DNA from: Bartonella apihabitans | Lineage (GTDB): Bacteria; Pseudomonadota; Alphaproteobacteria; Rhizobiales; Rhizobiaceae | Direction of reading: 5' to 3' | Assembly: GCF_030758755.1 (NCBI RefSeq) | Contig: NZ_CP132387.1 | Span: 1,550,001-1,614,000 of the forward strand | Length of the DNA stretch: 64,000 nucleotides | In this document: positions 9,874-20,825 of the stretch, in pieces | Position numbering within the stretch: the first letter of the stretch is position 1 | Layout of the letters: each line of letters opens with the position of its first letter | Made by a program: the position numbers and the translations under genes | The notes under the pieces: generated by a model | What the model saw: only the letters and a program-made list of their open reading frames with translations | Database searches by the model: none | Told to the model about the DNA's origin: nothing

Positions 9874-10311
9874 AGCTTGTTTGAAAAAACTCTCTCACTA
9901 CGGCACATAAATGTATTTTTTAATTAAAAAACATAATGTTAGAATAAAAACCAAATCATAATTCCGACAATTTCCGGTAAGACCTCTTCTCGTCACAAGA
10001 GATAGCCATTTGTCGGGACGTGCCCAGAGAAAAGGCAAGATGACCGGCAAACATGCTTATCCATCAGCAAACGGCTAGCAAACTTTACATCAACCAAGCT
10101 TGCAACCAGTCAACGTTATTGCATGTCAGCCGAGATCAATTCACGGAAAAGAGCGAAGCTTCTTGAATAACTCTCCCGAAAAGCTTGGTCTCACACAGAC
10201 CATAACCGGAAATAGGTCATTGATCCTGAACTATATCGTATATCCGGAAAAAACGTGAATTATTTGTTCTGACAATCGGGCATTTTTCAAAAACCCGTTC
10301 TTCTCGTCCGG
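9874..10311. other. gene-free stretch between sRNA promoter and LysR gene
   Basis: No plausible protein frame. One long-range inverted repeat is present: CCGACAA (9964-9970) with TTGTCGG (10010-10016), with an inner CTCTT/AAGAG pairing. It has no T tract and no recognisable promoter, so I cannot say whether it is a second RNA or the 3' untranslated part of the LysR mRNA. Confidence 0.4.
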
Positions 10312-11217
10312 TCAAAATGACCAATTGCGACTTTTTGCAAAAATATAATCGCGGAAGGCATGAAGTTTGGCAGAGTTTTTCAATGCCTCCGGATAACAGA
10401 AAAAGGTGTCGAAAGAAGGGATTTCCGTCAAATCAGGGAAGAGCTTGATCAGCCCGTCATTGGGGCCGATGGTGTAATCCGGCAAAACAGCAATGCCAAG
10501 ATTTTGCATCGTTGCCTTTTTAATGGAAATCACATTGTTGATTTGTAAAGCGGGAATGCGTTGTGACCCGTCATTACGTCCGGCACTTTCCAACCAGTTC
10601 AAGCCGGCAAGATAGCTCGGTGCCGATTCACCAAATGAAATAATGCGATGATTATCAAGTTCTTCCAATTGGGTCGGCTTACCATGATTGGCAAGGTAAT
10701 TGGCCGAAGCATAAACGTGCATATGCACCGTAAAAAGCCGCCGCTGGATGAGGTCGGGCTGTTGCGGCTGACGCAAACGCAAGGCGCAATCGGCATGGCG
10801 CATAGTTAAATCGAGCTCTTCGTCATCAAGCAGAAGCTGGATTTGAATATCGGGATAAAGGTTTACAAATTCCGGTATCCGCTGCACAAGCCAACCGGAG
10901 CCGAGACCGAACGTCGTTGTAACACACAAATGACCGGTCGGCTTTTCACGGCTCTCACTCAATTTGGAGCGGACATTTTCGAGTTTCATCAACACGTCAT
11001 GAGCCGTGCGATAAAGAATTTCGCCCTGCTCCGTCATGATAAGTCCGCGTGCATGGCGTTGAAAAAGTGGCACACCAACATCCTGTTCAAGCGCAGAAAC
11101 CTGACGTGAAATTGCCGATTGCGACAAATGTAACGTCTGGGCGGCATGTGTAAAGGAGCCAGCTTCAGCAGCGGCGTGGAAAATTCTCAATTTGTCCCAA
11201 TCCAACGGCGCAGCCAC
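10312..11217 (-). CDS. lsrB: LysR-family transcriptional regulator, LsrB/VtlR type
   Basis: A 301-residue LysR regulator. The N-terminal winged helix-turn-helix is textbook (D-W-D-K-L-R-I-F-H-A-A-A-E-A-G-S-F, then L-S-Q-S-A-I-S-R-Q-V). It is followed by an effector domain. I chose GTG at 11215-11217 because AAGGAG lies seven bases upstream and the homologous proteins start just before L-D-W-D-K-L; a longer frame begins at 11289. LsrB in Sinorhizobium and VtlR in Brucella lie next to trxB, as here, and control redox or envelope genes; VtlR activates the sRNA abcR2. The probable trxB-lsrB operon (100-base gap) and the sRNA with a LysR box downstream fit that picture. Confidence 0.85.
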   Translation of the reverse strand: MAAPLDWDKLRIFHAAAEAGSFTHAAQTLHLSQSAISRQVSALEQDVGVPLFQRHARGLIMTEQGEILYRTAHDVLMKLENVRSKLSESREKPTGHLCVTTTFGLGSGWLVQRIPEFVNLYPDIQIQLLLDDEELDLTMRHADCALRLRQPQQPDLIQRRLFTVHMHVYASANYLANHGKPTQLEELDNHRIISFGESAPSYLAGLNWLESAGRNDGSQRIPALQINNVISIKKATMQNLGIAVLPDYTIGPNDGLIKLFPDLTEIPSFDTFFCYPEALKNSAKLHAFRDYIFAKSRNWSF

Positions 11218-11317
11218 TCGTTTTCTCCTTAAATGTTCAAAACCGTTTCCAGCTTTTAAAACGGTACCTATTCTTGATATCGGGCGCAATTTTTATCTAA
11301 AAAGCACCCGATAAAAT

Positions 11318-12304
<987 letters not shown>

Positions 12305-12542
12305 TCATAAATCGATTTAGGAAAAAGCCAAGAGCGAGCGTTTCTCCGAGGGTTGTTCCTAGTCATTGATTTATGGTTTAAAATTGTCTTTTGCAAGACA
12401 GTCGAAAAGATTGGCCGATTAAATCACAACCCATGACATTTTGTGAAACTTAGCGATTGTCAGTTGGTGGAAAGTTTATATAAAATAGCAATTGATTGCC
12501 TAGCACACTTACTTAAGTTTCTTTTCAATCCCGAGGTTCGCC

Positions 12543-13988
12543 ATTTTTCGATTTGTCAGCAATGTCTGCGCGCGTTTTTCCCTGATCATGGGAATAACCA
12601 TGTTGCTCCCTGCCCTTGCAGATTTGCGGGCAGGAAATGGCGACTGGGTTGTTTTTATTCGTTCGGCTGCGACAACGATTGCCTTTGCCACGCTGATACT
12701 GCTTGCAACCAACGGAGCCAATTGTCGCTTTTCAGCCCGACTCGGATTTTTATTGACTGTCTGCCTATGGGTCACCGGCTGTCTGCTCGGTGCCATGCCG
12801 CTTTATTTTTCGCGCCTGCCTTTGTCACTTGCAGCCGCCATTTTTGAAGGTGTTTCCGGCATTACCACAACCGGTGCCACAGTTCTGACCGGTCTCGACC
12901 GGTTACCGCGCGGCATTCTTTTATGGCGATCGCTTTTATGCTGGATCGGTGGCATCGGGTTTATCGCCTTGGCATTATTGCTTTTGCCCTCGCTCAGAGT
13001 GGGCGGCATCCAGCTATTCAATATGGAATTGTCAGACCGCGCAGAAAAAGTTCTGCCGCGTGTGAACCAGATTGCCAATGGCATTATCATCGCCTATCTG
13101 GGGCTCACACTTTTATGTATGCTATCTTATTTCGCAGTTGGCATGACAATGTTCGATGCCGTCAATCATGCCATGACGACAATTGCAACAGCCGGTTTTT
13201 CAACCCATGATGCCTCGCTCGGTTATTTTTCAAAGACACCTTCGGTGCTGGTCATTGCAACAATTTTCATGCTGCTCGCCTCGCTCCCCTTTATTCTTTA
13301 TGTCAAACTTGTTCTGCCGGAACGTTCAAGGCGCTTGGCCGACCCTCAAGTCATTATATTTTTGGTTATTGTTCTTATTGCGAGTTTTGCACTTGCCATA
13401 TGGCTGCGCTTCCATTTCGGATTTACGTTCCATCATGCATTTCTTGACGCAATTTTCCATTTTGTATCTGTCATAACAACCACCGGCTATGCCGCAGAAG
13501 ACTATTTGCTATGGGGTCCTTTTGCGCTTGGATTATTTTTCATCGCCTCTTTCATAGGTGGCTGTGCCGGATCGACTTCCGGTGGCATAAAAATCAACCG
13601 TCTTATTATTCTCTGGCGCTTCACGCGGGTCGCCCTGACACGCCTGCTGTCACCCAATACCGTTGTCAAAGTCCGCTACGGAGGAACCGATATTTCCGGT
13701 GACCTTGCCCAGACTGTGTTGCTTTTTTTGAGTTTTTACATGACCTCGCTTGTGATTGGCGCAATGTTGCTTTCCTTCACCGGTCTCGATTTTGTTTCTG
13801 CTTTTACGGGTGCATTAACCGCTCTTTCCAATGTCGGACCCGGTTTCGGCGACCGTATCGGGCCGGATGGCAATTTTTCCACAGTCGGAGATGCTGCATT
13901 GTGGATTTTGAGCGCTCTTATGTTTGCAGGACGGCTGGAAATTGTTACCGTTATTATTCTTTTTACGCCAGCATTCTGGAGAAAATGA
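12543..13988 (+). CDS. trkH: Trk/Ktr-type potassium uptake channel subunit (TrkH)
   Basis: Membrane subunit of a potassium transporter with four pore repeats. Filter-like segments are seen: G-I-T-T-T-G-A, T-I-A-T-A-G-F, V-I-T-T-T-G-Y and L-S-N-V-G-P-G. The first ATG (12588) would cut off half of membrane helix 1. The frame is open back to a stop at 12501, and the best start is ATT at 12543: a CGAGG ribosome site sits six bases before it, the N-terminus then reads M-F-R-F-V-S-N-V, and the length becomes 481, normal for TrkH. ATT is a rare start, so a base error or an upstream indel is possible. TrkA is not in the window. Confidence 0.85.
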   Translation: MFRFVSNVCARFSLIMGITMLLPALADLRAGNGDWVVFIRSAATTIAFATLILLATNGANCRFSARLGFLLTVCLWVTGCLLGAMPLYFSRLPLSLAAAIFEGVSGITTTGATVLTGLDRLPRGILLWRSLLCWIGGIGFIALALLLLPSLRVGGIQLFNMELSDRAEKVLPRVNQIANGIIIAYLGLTLLCMLSYFAVGMTMFDAVNHAMTTIATAGFSTHDASLGYFSKTPSVLVIATIFMLLASLPFILYVKLVLPERSRRLADPQVIIFLVIVLIASFALAIWLRFHFGFTFHHAFLDAIFHFVSVITTTGYAAEDYLLWGPFALGLFFIASFIGGCAGSTSGGIKINRLIILWRFTRVALTRLLSPNTVVKVRYGGTDISGDLAQTVLLFLSFYMTSLVIGAMLLSFTGLDFVSAFTGALTALSNVGPGFGDRIGPDGNFSTVGDAALWILSALMFAGRLEIVTVIILFTPAFWRK

Positions 13989-14060
13989 TTTTATCGCGTG
14001 ACGTTTTTCCTAACCGGTGATAGACAATCACTCATTCGAACAATAGTGAAGTAAAGCCCA

Positions 14061-14531
14061 ATGCAGATTAAAGCCGATCTCGATTCAATCGATTGGAAAA
14101 TACTCAAGGAACTTCAAAGCAATGGACGCATGACCAATGTCGAACTTGCTTCCAAAGTCGGTATTTCTGCACCGCCATGTCTGCGTCGCGTCAGACGCCT
14201 TGAGCAGGATGGCATCATCAAAGGCTATCAGGCTATCCTGAATGGTGCCATGATCGGGCAAGATCTCGTGGCTTTCTGCTTTGTCGGTTTGCACCGCCAG
14301 TCCGATGCGGATTTGCGAGGGTTTGCAGCCATGGTCTATCAATGGCCGCTTGTCAGAAAAGCATGGATGGTATCCGGAGAATCCGACTTTCTGCTTCACT
14401 GTGTGGCACCCGATCTCAAAAGCTTCCAGACTTTTGTCATAGAACAACTGACCGCCGCCTCCAATGTCGGCTCGGTGCGCACTGCTCTCACCATTCGCGT
14501 CATCAAAGACGAACCACCGCTTATTCTTTAA
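14061..14531 (+). CDS. Lrp/AsnC-family transcriptional regulator
   Basis: A 156-residue regulator. The N-terminal helix-turn-helix (D-S-I-D-W-K-I-L-K-E-L-Q-S-N-G-R, then V-G-I-S-A-P-P-C-L-R-R-V-R-R-L) is followed by the RAM ligand-binding domain with its V-S-G-E-S-D-F-L-L segment. Such proteins form octamers and sense amino acids. Codirectional with trkH but 70 bases away; no target can be inferred. The variant A-P-P-C-L-R-R is common in rhizobial Lrp proteins near trxB. Confidence 0.92.
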   Translation: MQIKADLDSIDWKILKELQSNGRMTNVELASKVGISAPPCLRRVRRLEQDGIIKGYQAILNGAMIGQDLVAFCFVGLHRQSDADLRGFAAMVYQWPLVRKAWMVSGESDFLLHCVAPDLKSFQTFVIEQLTAASNVGSVRTALTIRVIKDEPPLIL

Positions 14532-14641
14532 AAAACGCCAAGAGACACACGGAAAACATCACTTTTTTCTCACGCAGCGCTCGAGGCTATTCTTCAGGCT
14601 ATAGTCCCGTGAATTTCAGCGCGAACTAAAGAACTATTGCA

Positions 14642-15694
14642 CTATTTTTGCGTGAAAACTTCCTGATAAACTTCGTCTATCGAGCTTGCTTCTTTATCGA
14701 GTGGAAAATCTCTCTGCACGTGCTCCAAGGCTTTTTCGCCCATGGCAATGGTCTTTTCAGGGGCTTCCAGATAAGGTTTTATCGCTTCTGTCAAAGCTTT
14801 GCCATCGCCAGCGGGAACGACTGTTCCCGTACCTTCCGTGACAAGCTCCTTGTAAGCACCCGCATCACTTGCCACGACAGCAGTTTTGGAAGCCATAGCT
14901 TCAAGCGGTGTCAGCCCGAAACCTTCGTTTCTCGATGGAGCAACGTAAAGCGTTACGCGCCGGTACCAGACGCGGATATCATCAACCTCGCCCAGTATAA
15001 GAATGCGCTTTTGAAGACCGGCAGCAGCTATTTTGCGCTCCAGTTCTTTTTCAAAATCTTTGTGTTCGGCAGTGGTGCGGCCGGTTATAATGGCTGTCCA
15101 GTCAGGATAACGGGGCAATAATTCGATCATCGCATCGACAAAAAGATCGGTTCCCTTCTGGTGACGTACACGCCCGAAACAACCGACCGCATATTTGCCG
15201 GGAAGTTTTGTCGATTGGAATGTATCTTCAAATGTTGCAGGCGGGGTAAAACGGTCTAGATCAATGCCATGCATGATCACCCGATAAGGCACTTCAAGAA
15301 ACGAGCCGGAACGGGCACTTGTTGCAATAACCCTGTCCATCTTCCTGATAAGCCAATTGGTAAAAGGCTTATGATGGCGTTGCGCGGCAGAGGTAAAAAT
15401 AAGTTTCAACTTCATGCGCAAGAGGTCGCGGAGCAGAATACCGGCCACCATTTCGACATTGCGCCGCGCATGCCAGATGCGAAACGGTTTGCCATCAGGC
15501 TGTTTCCAGAGTTTCAACAAGCTTGAATAGCCGAGTGATGGCAAATTATCCGGTAATCCCTGTCCGATGGTGGATATGCGTATGCCTTTTTTACGTTGCA
15601 ACGGAATGAGTTGCACAATTGTCGATGTCACACCCGACAAACGTTTTTTGAAATTGGGCGCAATAACGTCCGTTTCATCAATCGACACACGCAT
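14642..15694 (-). CDS. lpcC: lipopolysaccharide core glycosyltransferase, GT4 family (LpcC/WadC-like)
   Basis: A 350-residue GT-B glycosyltransferase. The C-terminal half shows the GT4 pattern: G-R-V-R-H-Q-K-G-T near residue 175 and the E-x7-E signature (R-N-E-G-F-G-L-T-P-L-E-A-M-A). The start M-R-V-S-I-D-E-T-D-V-I-A-P-N-F-K-K-R-L-S-G matches what I recall of rhizobial LpcC and Brucella WadC, which add mannose to the LPS inner core. The position beside greA and near trxB/lsrB also agrees with Brucella. It starts 11 bases after the greA stop, so the two are likely cotranscribed. Confidence 0.8.
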   Translation of the reverse strand: MRVSIDETDVIAPNFKKRLSGVTSTIVQLIPLQRKKGIRISTIGQGLPDNLPSLGYSSLLKLWKQPDGKPFRIWHARRNVEMVAGILLRDLLRMKLKLIFTSAAQRHHKPFTNWLIRKMDRVIATSARSGSFLEVPYRVIMHGIDLDRFTPPATFEDTFQSTKLPGKYAVGCFGRVRHQKGTDLFVDAMIELLPRYPDWTAIITGRTTAEHKDFEKELERKIAAAGLQKRILILGEVDDIRVWYRRVTLYVAPSRNEGFGLTPLEAMASKTAVVASDAGAYKELVTEGTGTVVPAGDGKALTEAIKPYLEAPEKTIAMGEKALEHVQRDFPLDKEASSIDEVYQEVFTQK

Positions 15695-15705
15695 AGAACA
15701 ACCGA

Positions 15706-16179
15706 TCAGATAAACTCGATGGATAAAATCTCGTAAGAACGCGAACCACCCGGTGCATTCACTTCGATAGAATCGCCCTTTTCCTTGCCGATCAGGGCAC
15801 GGGCAATCGGCGAAGATATAGAGATTTTGCCCAATTTCACTTCAGCTTCCTGTTCACCGACGATCTGATAGGTTTTTTCCTCTTCGGTGTCTTCGTCAAT
15901 CAGTTTGACGGTTGCACCGAATTTGACTTTATCTCCGGTGAGTTTTGAAACGTCGATCACTTCGGCACAGGTCACATAGTCTTCAAGTTCGGCAATACGA
16001 CCTTCATTATGACTTTGGGCTTCTTTGGCAGCATGATATTCGGCGTTTTCCGAAAGATCGCCATGGCCCCTCGCTTCGGCGATTGCTTCAATGATACGGG
16101 GGCGTTCTTCGTGTTGACGCCAATGAAGCTCTTTTTTCAACTTTTCATAGCTTCCGGTCGTCATCGGATATTTTTCCAT
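15706..16179 (-). CDS. greA: transcription elongation factor GreA
   Basis: A 157-residue factor that rescues backtracked RNA polymerase by stimulating transcript cleavage. The N-terminal coiled coil carries the acidic tip (G-D-L-S-E-N-A-E-Y) and the C-terminal FKBP-like domain ends in [14 protein letters not shown]. Length and motifs are standard. First gene of a minus-strand pair with the glycosyltransferase. Confidence 0.97.
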   Translation of the reverse strand: MEKYPMTTGSYEKLKKELHWRQHEERPRIIEAIAEARGHGDLSENAEYHAAKEAQSHNEGRIAELEDYVTCAEVIDVSKLTGDKVKFGATVKLIDEDTEEEKTYQIVGEQEAEVKLGKISISSPIARALIGKEKGDSIEVNAPGGSRSYEILSIEFI

Positions 16180-16520
16180 AATCGTATCCTTTCCTTCCCG
16201 CGTTTTTGCGTCGAAAACAAAAAGAAACGGCTTCCGGAACTCCTCCCGGAACCCGTCTCGAAATCTGTAACTTCCCTTTATATAGCATACGAAACAGAAT
16301 TTTCATCCTAAATTTTGTTTCGCTGCCCCGTGAAAATCAGCTTTCCCTACCCTATCTAAATGCAGGTAATGAAAGTATCGGAAATATAATTTTCTTAACA
16401 AAACTTGATTGTGAATTAATTCATAACACTACCGCTCTGCTGCAATTTAGCTTAATTTGTCAATCAATAGTCGGTGAGGATAACTCCAAGACAAATATTC
16501 CCCCTAAACTTGAGGGCAAA
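16180..16520. other. divergent region between greA and the SH3 gene
   Basis: 340 bases holding the greA promoter on one side and that of the SH3 gene on the other. The SH3-gene frame is open upstream to 16206, but the composition changes there and the ribosome site (GAGG) lies directly before the ATG at 16521. No operator recognised. Confidence 0.4.
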
Positions 16521-17380
16521 ATGAAGAAAACACTCGGTTCCTTGCTGTTTGGTACATTTTTATTGACGACGCAGTCAGCACTGGCATTAGATGCTCTGGT
16601 AACTGCCCCGTTAAATTTCAGAGATGGTCCAAGCACAGCCTATGCCATTCGTGGGACTATCCCTGCCGGTTCGATAGTCGGTGTACGAGGGTGTTCCGGC
16701 AATTGGTGCCAAATCAATTATGGCCCCCGTATTGGTTGGGCTTCGGCTAGCTATCTTGCTTTTCGCGATGGTAGAGCTGTTTATGACAGCTATAATCGCC
16801 CCTCTTATCCATCATATTCTTCTCCGACCTATAATGTGATTATCGGAGACGGTTATTACGATGATGACTGGTATTATCGCCGTTATCATCGTCGTCGTCA
16901 TTGGCGTGATGACCATCGGCCACCTCCGCCGCCACCATTCAGGCCGGGTCTGGGTTATCCTCCTCCGCATGGAAGACCGGGGCTGCCGCCGCCATTGAGG
17001 CCCGCCCAGGCTATCCTCCACCACCTCCGCATGGTGAACCAGGTAGGCCACCATCTCATGCGGATGGGGGATTTCCGCCGCCAATGAGACCGGAGCCGAA
17101 CAATCCTCCTTCCCATGAAAGGCCAACTGAACGGCCAACTCATGACAGTGGGGGATTTCCGCCGCCAATGAGACCGGCTGAACGGCCAACTCATGACAGT
17201 GGGGGATTTCCTCCGCCGATGAGACCGGCTGAACGGCCATCTCATGAGAGTGGTGGATTTCCGCCACCAATGAGACCGGCGGAGTCGAACAATCGTCCGT
17301 CTCCTCCTCCTGTGCCTGAAAAACCGGCGGAGACGCCATCTCATGACAATGGGGGATTTCCGCCGCCGATAAGGGAGTAG
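16521..17380 (+). pseudogene. secreted SH3-domain protein with proline-rich repeat tail; frame interrupted
   Basis: The first 85 residues are a signal peptide (cut after A-L-A) and a bacterial SH3 domain (A-P-L-N-F-R-D-G-P-S-T, G-N-W-C-Q-I-N-Y-G, G-W-A-S-A-S-Y-L). Then come a Tyr/Asp/Arg-rich spacer and a Pro-rich tail. The reading frame switches near 17001-17003: restoring one C in the CCC run joins P-P-L-R-P to R-P-G-Y-P-P-P and the tail continues as a repeat (17-residue unit) to 17380, giving about 286 residues. Beyond its TAG another degenerate unit follows in frame to 17468, so the array may have been longer. Function unknown; such proteins often bind the cell wall. Confidence 0.7.
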
Positions 17381-17460
17381 TCGAACACTCCTCATTCCCA
17401 TGAAAGACCGGTTGAACCGCATCTCATGGGAATGGGGGGCTTCCGCCACCTTATACCGGT
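17063..17460 (+). repeat. tandem repeat of about 51 bases encoding a proline-rich unit
   Basis: Units coding for variants of G-G-F-P-P-P-M-R-P-A-E-R-P-T-H-D-S begin near 17067, 17151, 17202, 17253 and 17352, two of them almost identical and others lengthened or shortened. A last degraded unit (17381-17460) lies past the stop codon. The arrangement suggests expansion and contraction by slippage or recombination. Confidence 0.85.
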
Positions 17461-17573
17461 CCGGTAAATCACCACGTTAGCTTAACCATCAAGAAATATC
17501 CTTCCGATCGCCTAACTGGTAGGCGGCCGGTTTCTTATATTTTTTAGCAATAATCTCCGCTATTTACATGAGT

Positions 17574-17612
17574 GACGGTCGCATTTTTTTGCATTCGTGA
17601 CCGCCTTTTTTT
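17574..17612 (+). terminator. Rho-independent terminator
   Basis: CGGTC (17576-17580) pairs with GACCG (17599-17603) and is followed by seven T. A smaller CGCCTA/TAGGCG hairpin precedes it at about 17508-17524. It probably ends the SH3-gene transcript. Confidence 0.65.
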
Positions 17613-18077
17613 CACTCTTCGCACCGATATTTTTTTTAAATTTTAATCAATTTATGAAAAAGAAATTTGAAAGAAGACCCAATACACAATCCTGCATGAA
17701 GCAGAACATCAGTCCCTGAATTGAGCTTAAAAATTTTTATCATTACCGCCATATCGGCTTTCATGTCTGATTAAGGACATTTACACAGCATTCTGTCGGT
17801 TTTCCCGCTCTAATCCCGCAGAAAACTCGAGCCATGGTTCAGTTCCGGACAAAACTGACCTTGCGACCAAAATTCTAAAACCAATTTCCAAAATTATTTT
17901 CAGGCAATAATCCGGCCACAAGCGCATCGAACATAACAAAAGCCCAACCAAAGACGATAATACTGACCAAAGACGGATAATATTGTACAAACTCACAACA
18001 AACGATAGTGTTTAAACTGCCAACAAACTTCGCCTCGTCTCTTTTATTTTTTTATTGAATTACCATATTGACTTATC
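17613..18077. other. gene-free stretch upstream of uvrB
   Basis: AT-rich, no coding potential seen. It must contain the uvrB promoter, but I find no alphaproteobacterial LexA box (GTTC-N7-GTTC); GTTC repeats at 17835 and 17841 have the wrong spacing. Confidence 0.4.
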
Positions 18078-20825
18078 ATGACGTCATCAGCCAAAAATCA
18101 ACAATCCACGGAAGTAAAAAAAACGGCCAGAAAAACCCGGAAAACAACCGGAAAATCTGCCGAAGCGGGGTCGATTACCGATTGGGCTGCGGACATTGAA
18201 AAAGCAGCCGAAAAGCCTGTCAAAAAACCGGTAAAAGTCAAAAAAGCCTCGACAAAGGGAACGCGCACATCGCGCGGAACATCCATTGGCGGGAAAGCAA
18301 CTGCCAAACAGCGTGCTGCCGCCGGTCTTAATCCTGTGGCGGGACTTGATGTCGGGCTTGAAGACGCGTCAAAAATTTCCACCGGTGGCGCCACGGCAAC
18401 CGTCGAGGCATTGTCCAAACTCATTTCTTCCGGCAATCCGCTGTTTAAAAATGGCAAATTGTGGACACCGCATCGTCCTGTCCGTCCGGAAAAATCGGAA
18501 GGCGGAATCCCATTCAAAATGGAAACGCCGTTTCTTCCCTCCGGTGACCAACCAACTGCAATCAAAGACCTTGTGGAAGGCATCAAAAATGGCGACCGCA
18601 CACAGGTTTTGTTGGGCGTGACCGGCTCGGGTAAAACTTATACAATGGCGAAAGTCATTGAGGAAACGCAGCGCCCTGCCCTTATCCTTGCACCGAACAA
18701 AACTTTGGCGGCACAGCTTTATGGCGAGTTCAAGAATTTCTTTCCGCACAATGCGGTGGAATATTTCGTTTCCTATTATGATTATTATCAACCGGAAGCC
18801 TATGTGCCGCGTTCCGACACTTATATCGAAAAGGAATTGTCGATCAATGAACAGATCGACCGGATGCGCCATGCGGCAACCCGCGCTGTTCTTGAACGGG
18901 ATGATGTTATTATCGTCGCGTCTGTTTCCTGTATCTATGGTATCGGTTCGGTCGAAACCTATACGGCAATGACATTCCAGATGCAGGTGGGCGACCATCT
19001 CGACCAGCGCCAGCTTCTTGCCGATCTTGTTGCCCAGCAATATCGGCGGCAGGACATTAATTTTGTGCGCGGCTCGTTTCGTGTGAGAGGCGACACAATC
19101 GAAATATTCCCTGCCCACCTGGAAGACCGTGCATGGAGGATTTCCCTGTTTGGTGACGAGATTGACGCAATTACCGAATTCGACCCGCTGACGGGGCAAA
19201 AAACCGGTGACCTGAAATCGGTTAAAATTTACGCCAATTCACACTATGTCACACCGCGTCCGACACTTAATCAGGCGATCAAATCCATAAAGATAGAGCT
19301 TCGTGACCGTTTGGCGGAATTGAACAAGGCCGGACGGCTGCTTGAAGCCCAGAGACTGGAACAGCGCACCACATTCGATCTTGAAATGCTGGAAGCAACC
19401 GGAAGCTGTGCAGGCATTGAAAATTATTCGCGTTATCTCACAGGTCGCCAACCGGGTGAACCGCCGCCGACCATGTTTGAATATATTCCCGATAATGCCA
19501 TTATCTTCACCGATGAAAGCCATGTCACCATTCCGCAAATCGGCGGTATGTATCGCGGTGACTTCCGTCGTAAAGCAACATTGGCAGAATATGGTTTCAG
19601 GCTTCCTTCCTGCATGGATAACCGTCCCTTGCGGTTCGAGGAATGGGACGCCATGCGCCCGCAAACCATTGCGGTATCGGCAACGCCGGGAGCTTGGGAA
19701 ATGGAACAGGCCGGCGGTGTTTTTGCAGAACAGGTCATTCGCCCGACAGGGTTAATCGACCCGCCGGTTGAAGTGCGCCCTGCCCGCAATCAGGTTGACG
19801 ATGTGCTTGGCGAAATCCGCAAAACCACCGAACAGGGTTACCGCAGTCTGGTGACAGTTCTCACCAAACGTATGGCCGAAGATTTGACCGAATATCTCCA
19901 CGAACAGGGCATCCGTGTTCGTTACATGCATTCGGATATTGATACATTGGAAAGAATTGAGATTATCCGCGATTTGCGTTTGGGCGCATTCGATGTACTT
20001 GTGGGCATCAACCTGTTGCGTGAAGGGCTTGATATTCCAGAATGTGGTTTTGTTGCCATTCTTGATGCTGACAAGGAAGGGTTTTTGCGTTCGGAAACGT
20101 CGCTTATCCAGACAATCGGTCGTGCTGCAAGAAATGTTGATGGCCGTGTTATCCTTTATGCCGATAATAAAACCGGCTCGATGGAAAGAGCACTGGCAGA
20201 AACCGAACGCCGCCGCGAGAAACAGCAGGCTTATAATATCGAGCATCACATCACACCATCAAGTGTGAAGAAGAATATCGCCGATATTCTCGACTCGGTT
20301 TACGAGCGCGATCATGTTCGTGCCGATATTTCCGAATTTGCCGAAGCGGGCAATATGGTTGGCAACAACCTTGCTGCCCATATCGAGCATCTGGAAAAAT
20401 TGATGCGCGACGCGGCTGCCGATCTCGATTTCGAGGAAGCGGCAAAATTGCGCGACGAGATCAAGCGCTTGCAGCAGACAGAGCTTGCCATTTCCGATGA
20501 TCCGCTCACACGGAATGTCGAAAAGACTATCGAGAGCGGAGAATTGTCACGCGACAAAGCCAGTAAAAAGGGGCTCTTTGCCAAACCCGACCTTGACCAT
20601 ATGGGGCCGAATATGGATGTCGGGATTCTCCAAACGAACCCGAAAAGCGGAAAATTCAGAAAAAATACGCTTGATGAAATGACGGTGAAACGTACCGAAG
20701 TCCCATTGGGCGAAAGTGTAAAGCCGATCAAACGCGAACGTATTGGACTGGGCTCTTTTGAAGACCCTGTAGAAGTCGCGCGCAAACGCCGTCGTCCCGG
20801 AAAAACCGGAAGACCCGGTCGTTAA
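18078..20825 (+). CDS. uvrB: excinuclease ABC subunit B, extended form
   Basis: Damage-verifying helicase of nucleotide excision repair, working with UvrA and UvrC. The canonical protein starts around residue 146 ([14 protein letters not shown]). Walker A G-V-T-G-S-G-K-T is at about 180-187, the beta-hairpin [10 protein letters not shown] follows, then T-D-E-S-H-V-T, the helicase motif [10 protein letters not shown] and the UVR coiled-coil domain near residues 765-800. Total length is 915, against about 670 in enterobacteria. The first 145 residues are basic and low in complexity (Lys, Thr, Ser, Ala) and the last 110 are also basic. Long UvrB proteins are known in Rhizobiales. Confidence 0.97.
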   Translation: MTSSAKNQQSTEVKKTARKTRKTTGKSAEAGSITDWAADIEKAAEKPVKKPVKVKKASTKGTRTSRGTSIGGKATAKQRAAAGLNPVAGLDVGLEDASKISTGGATATVEALSKLISSGNPLFKNGKLWTPHRPVRPEKSEGGIPFKMETPFLPSGDQPTAIKDLVEGIKNGDRTQVLLGVTGSGKTYTMAKVIEETQRPALILAPNKTLAAQLYGEFKNFFPHNAVEYFVSYYDYYQPEAYVPRSDTYIEKELSINEQIDRMRHAATRAVLERDDVIIVASVSCIYGIGSVETYTAMTFQMQVGDHLDQRQLLADLVAQQYRRQDINFVRGSFRVRGDTIEIFPAHLEDRAWRISLFGDEIDAITEFDPLTGQKTGDLKSVKIYANSHYVTPRPTLNQAIKSIKIELRDRLAELNKAGRLLEAQRLEQRTTFDLEMLEATGSCAGIENYSRYLTGRQPGEPPPTMFEYIPDNAIIFTDESHVTIPQIGGMYRGDFRRKATLAEYGFRLPSCMDNRPLRFEEWDAMRPQTIAVSATPGAWEMEQAGGVFAEQVIRPTGLIDPPVEVRPARNQVDDVLGEIRKTTEQGYRSLVTVLTKRMAEDLTEYLHEQGIRVRYMHSDIDTLERIEIIRDLRLGAFDVLVGINLLREGLDIPECGFVAILDADKEGFLRSETSLIQTIGRAARNVDGRVILYADNKTGSMERALAETERRREKQQAYNIEHHITPSSVKKNIADILDSVYERDHVRADISEFAEAGNMVGNNLAAHIEHLEKLMRDAAADLDFEEAAKLRDEIKRLQQTELAISDDPLTRNVEKTIESGELSRDKASKKGLFAKPDLDHMGPNMDVGILQTNPKSGKFRKNTLDEMTVKRTEVPLGESVKPIKRERIGLGSFEDPVEVARKRRRPGKTGRPGR

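Noticed and set aside
16812..17449. Long minus-strand frames over the proline-rich repeats
   Set aside because: Repeat DNA is open in several frames; the plus-strand frame has the signal peptide and SH3 domain.
17832..17845. Possible LexA box (two GTTC) before uvrB
   Set aside because: The spacing is one base, not seven; not a LexA site of the alphaproteobacterial type.
18369..19199. 276-codon open frame on the minus strand inside uvrB
   Set aside because: It is the complement of a strongly coding region, has no family-like sequence and no ribosome site.
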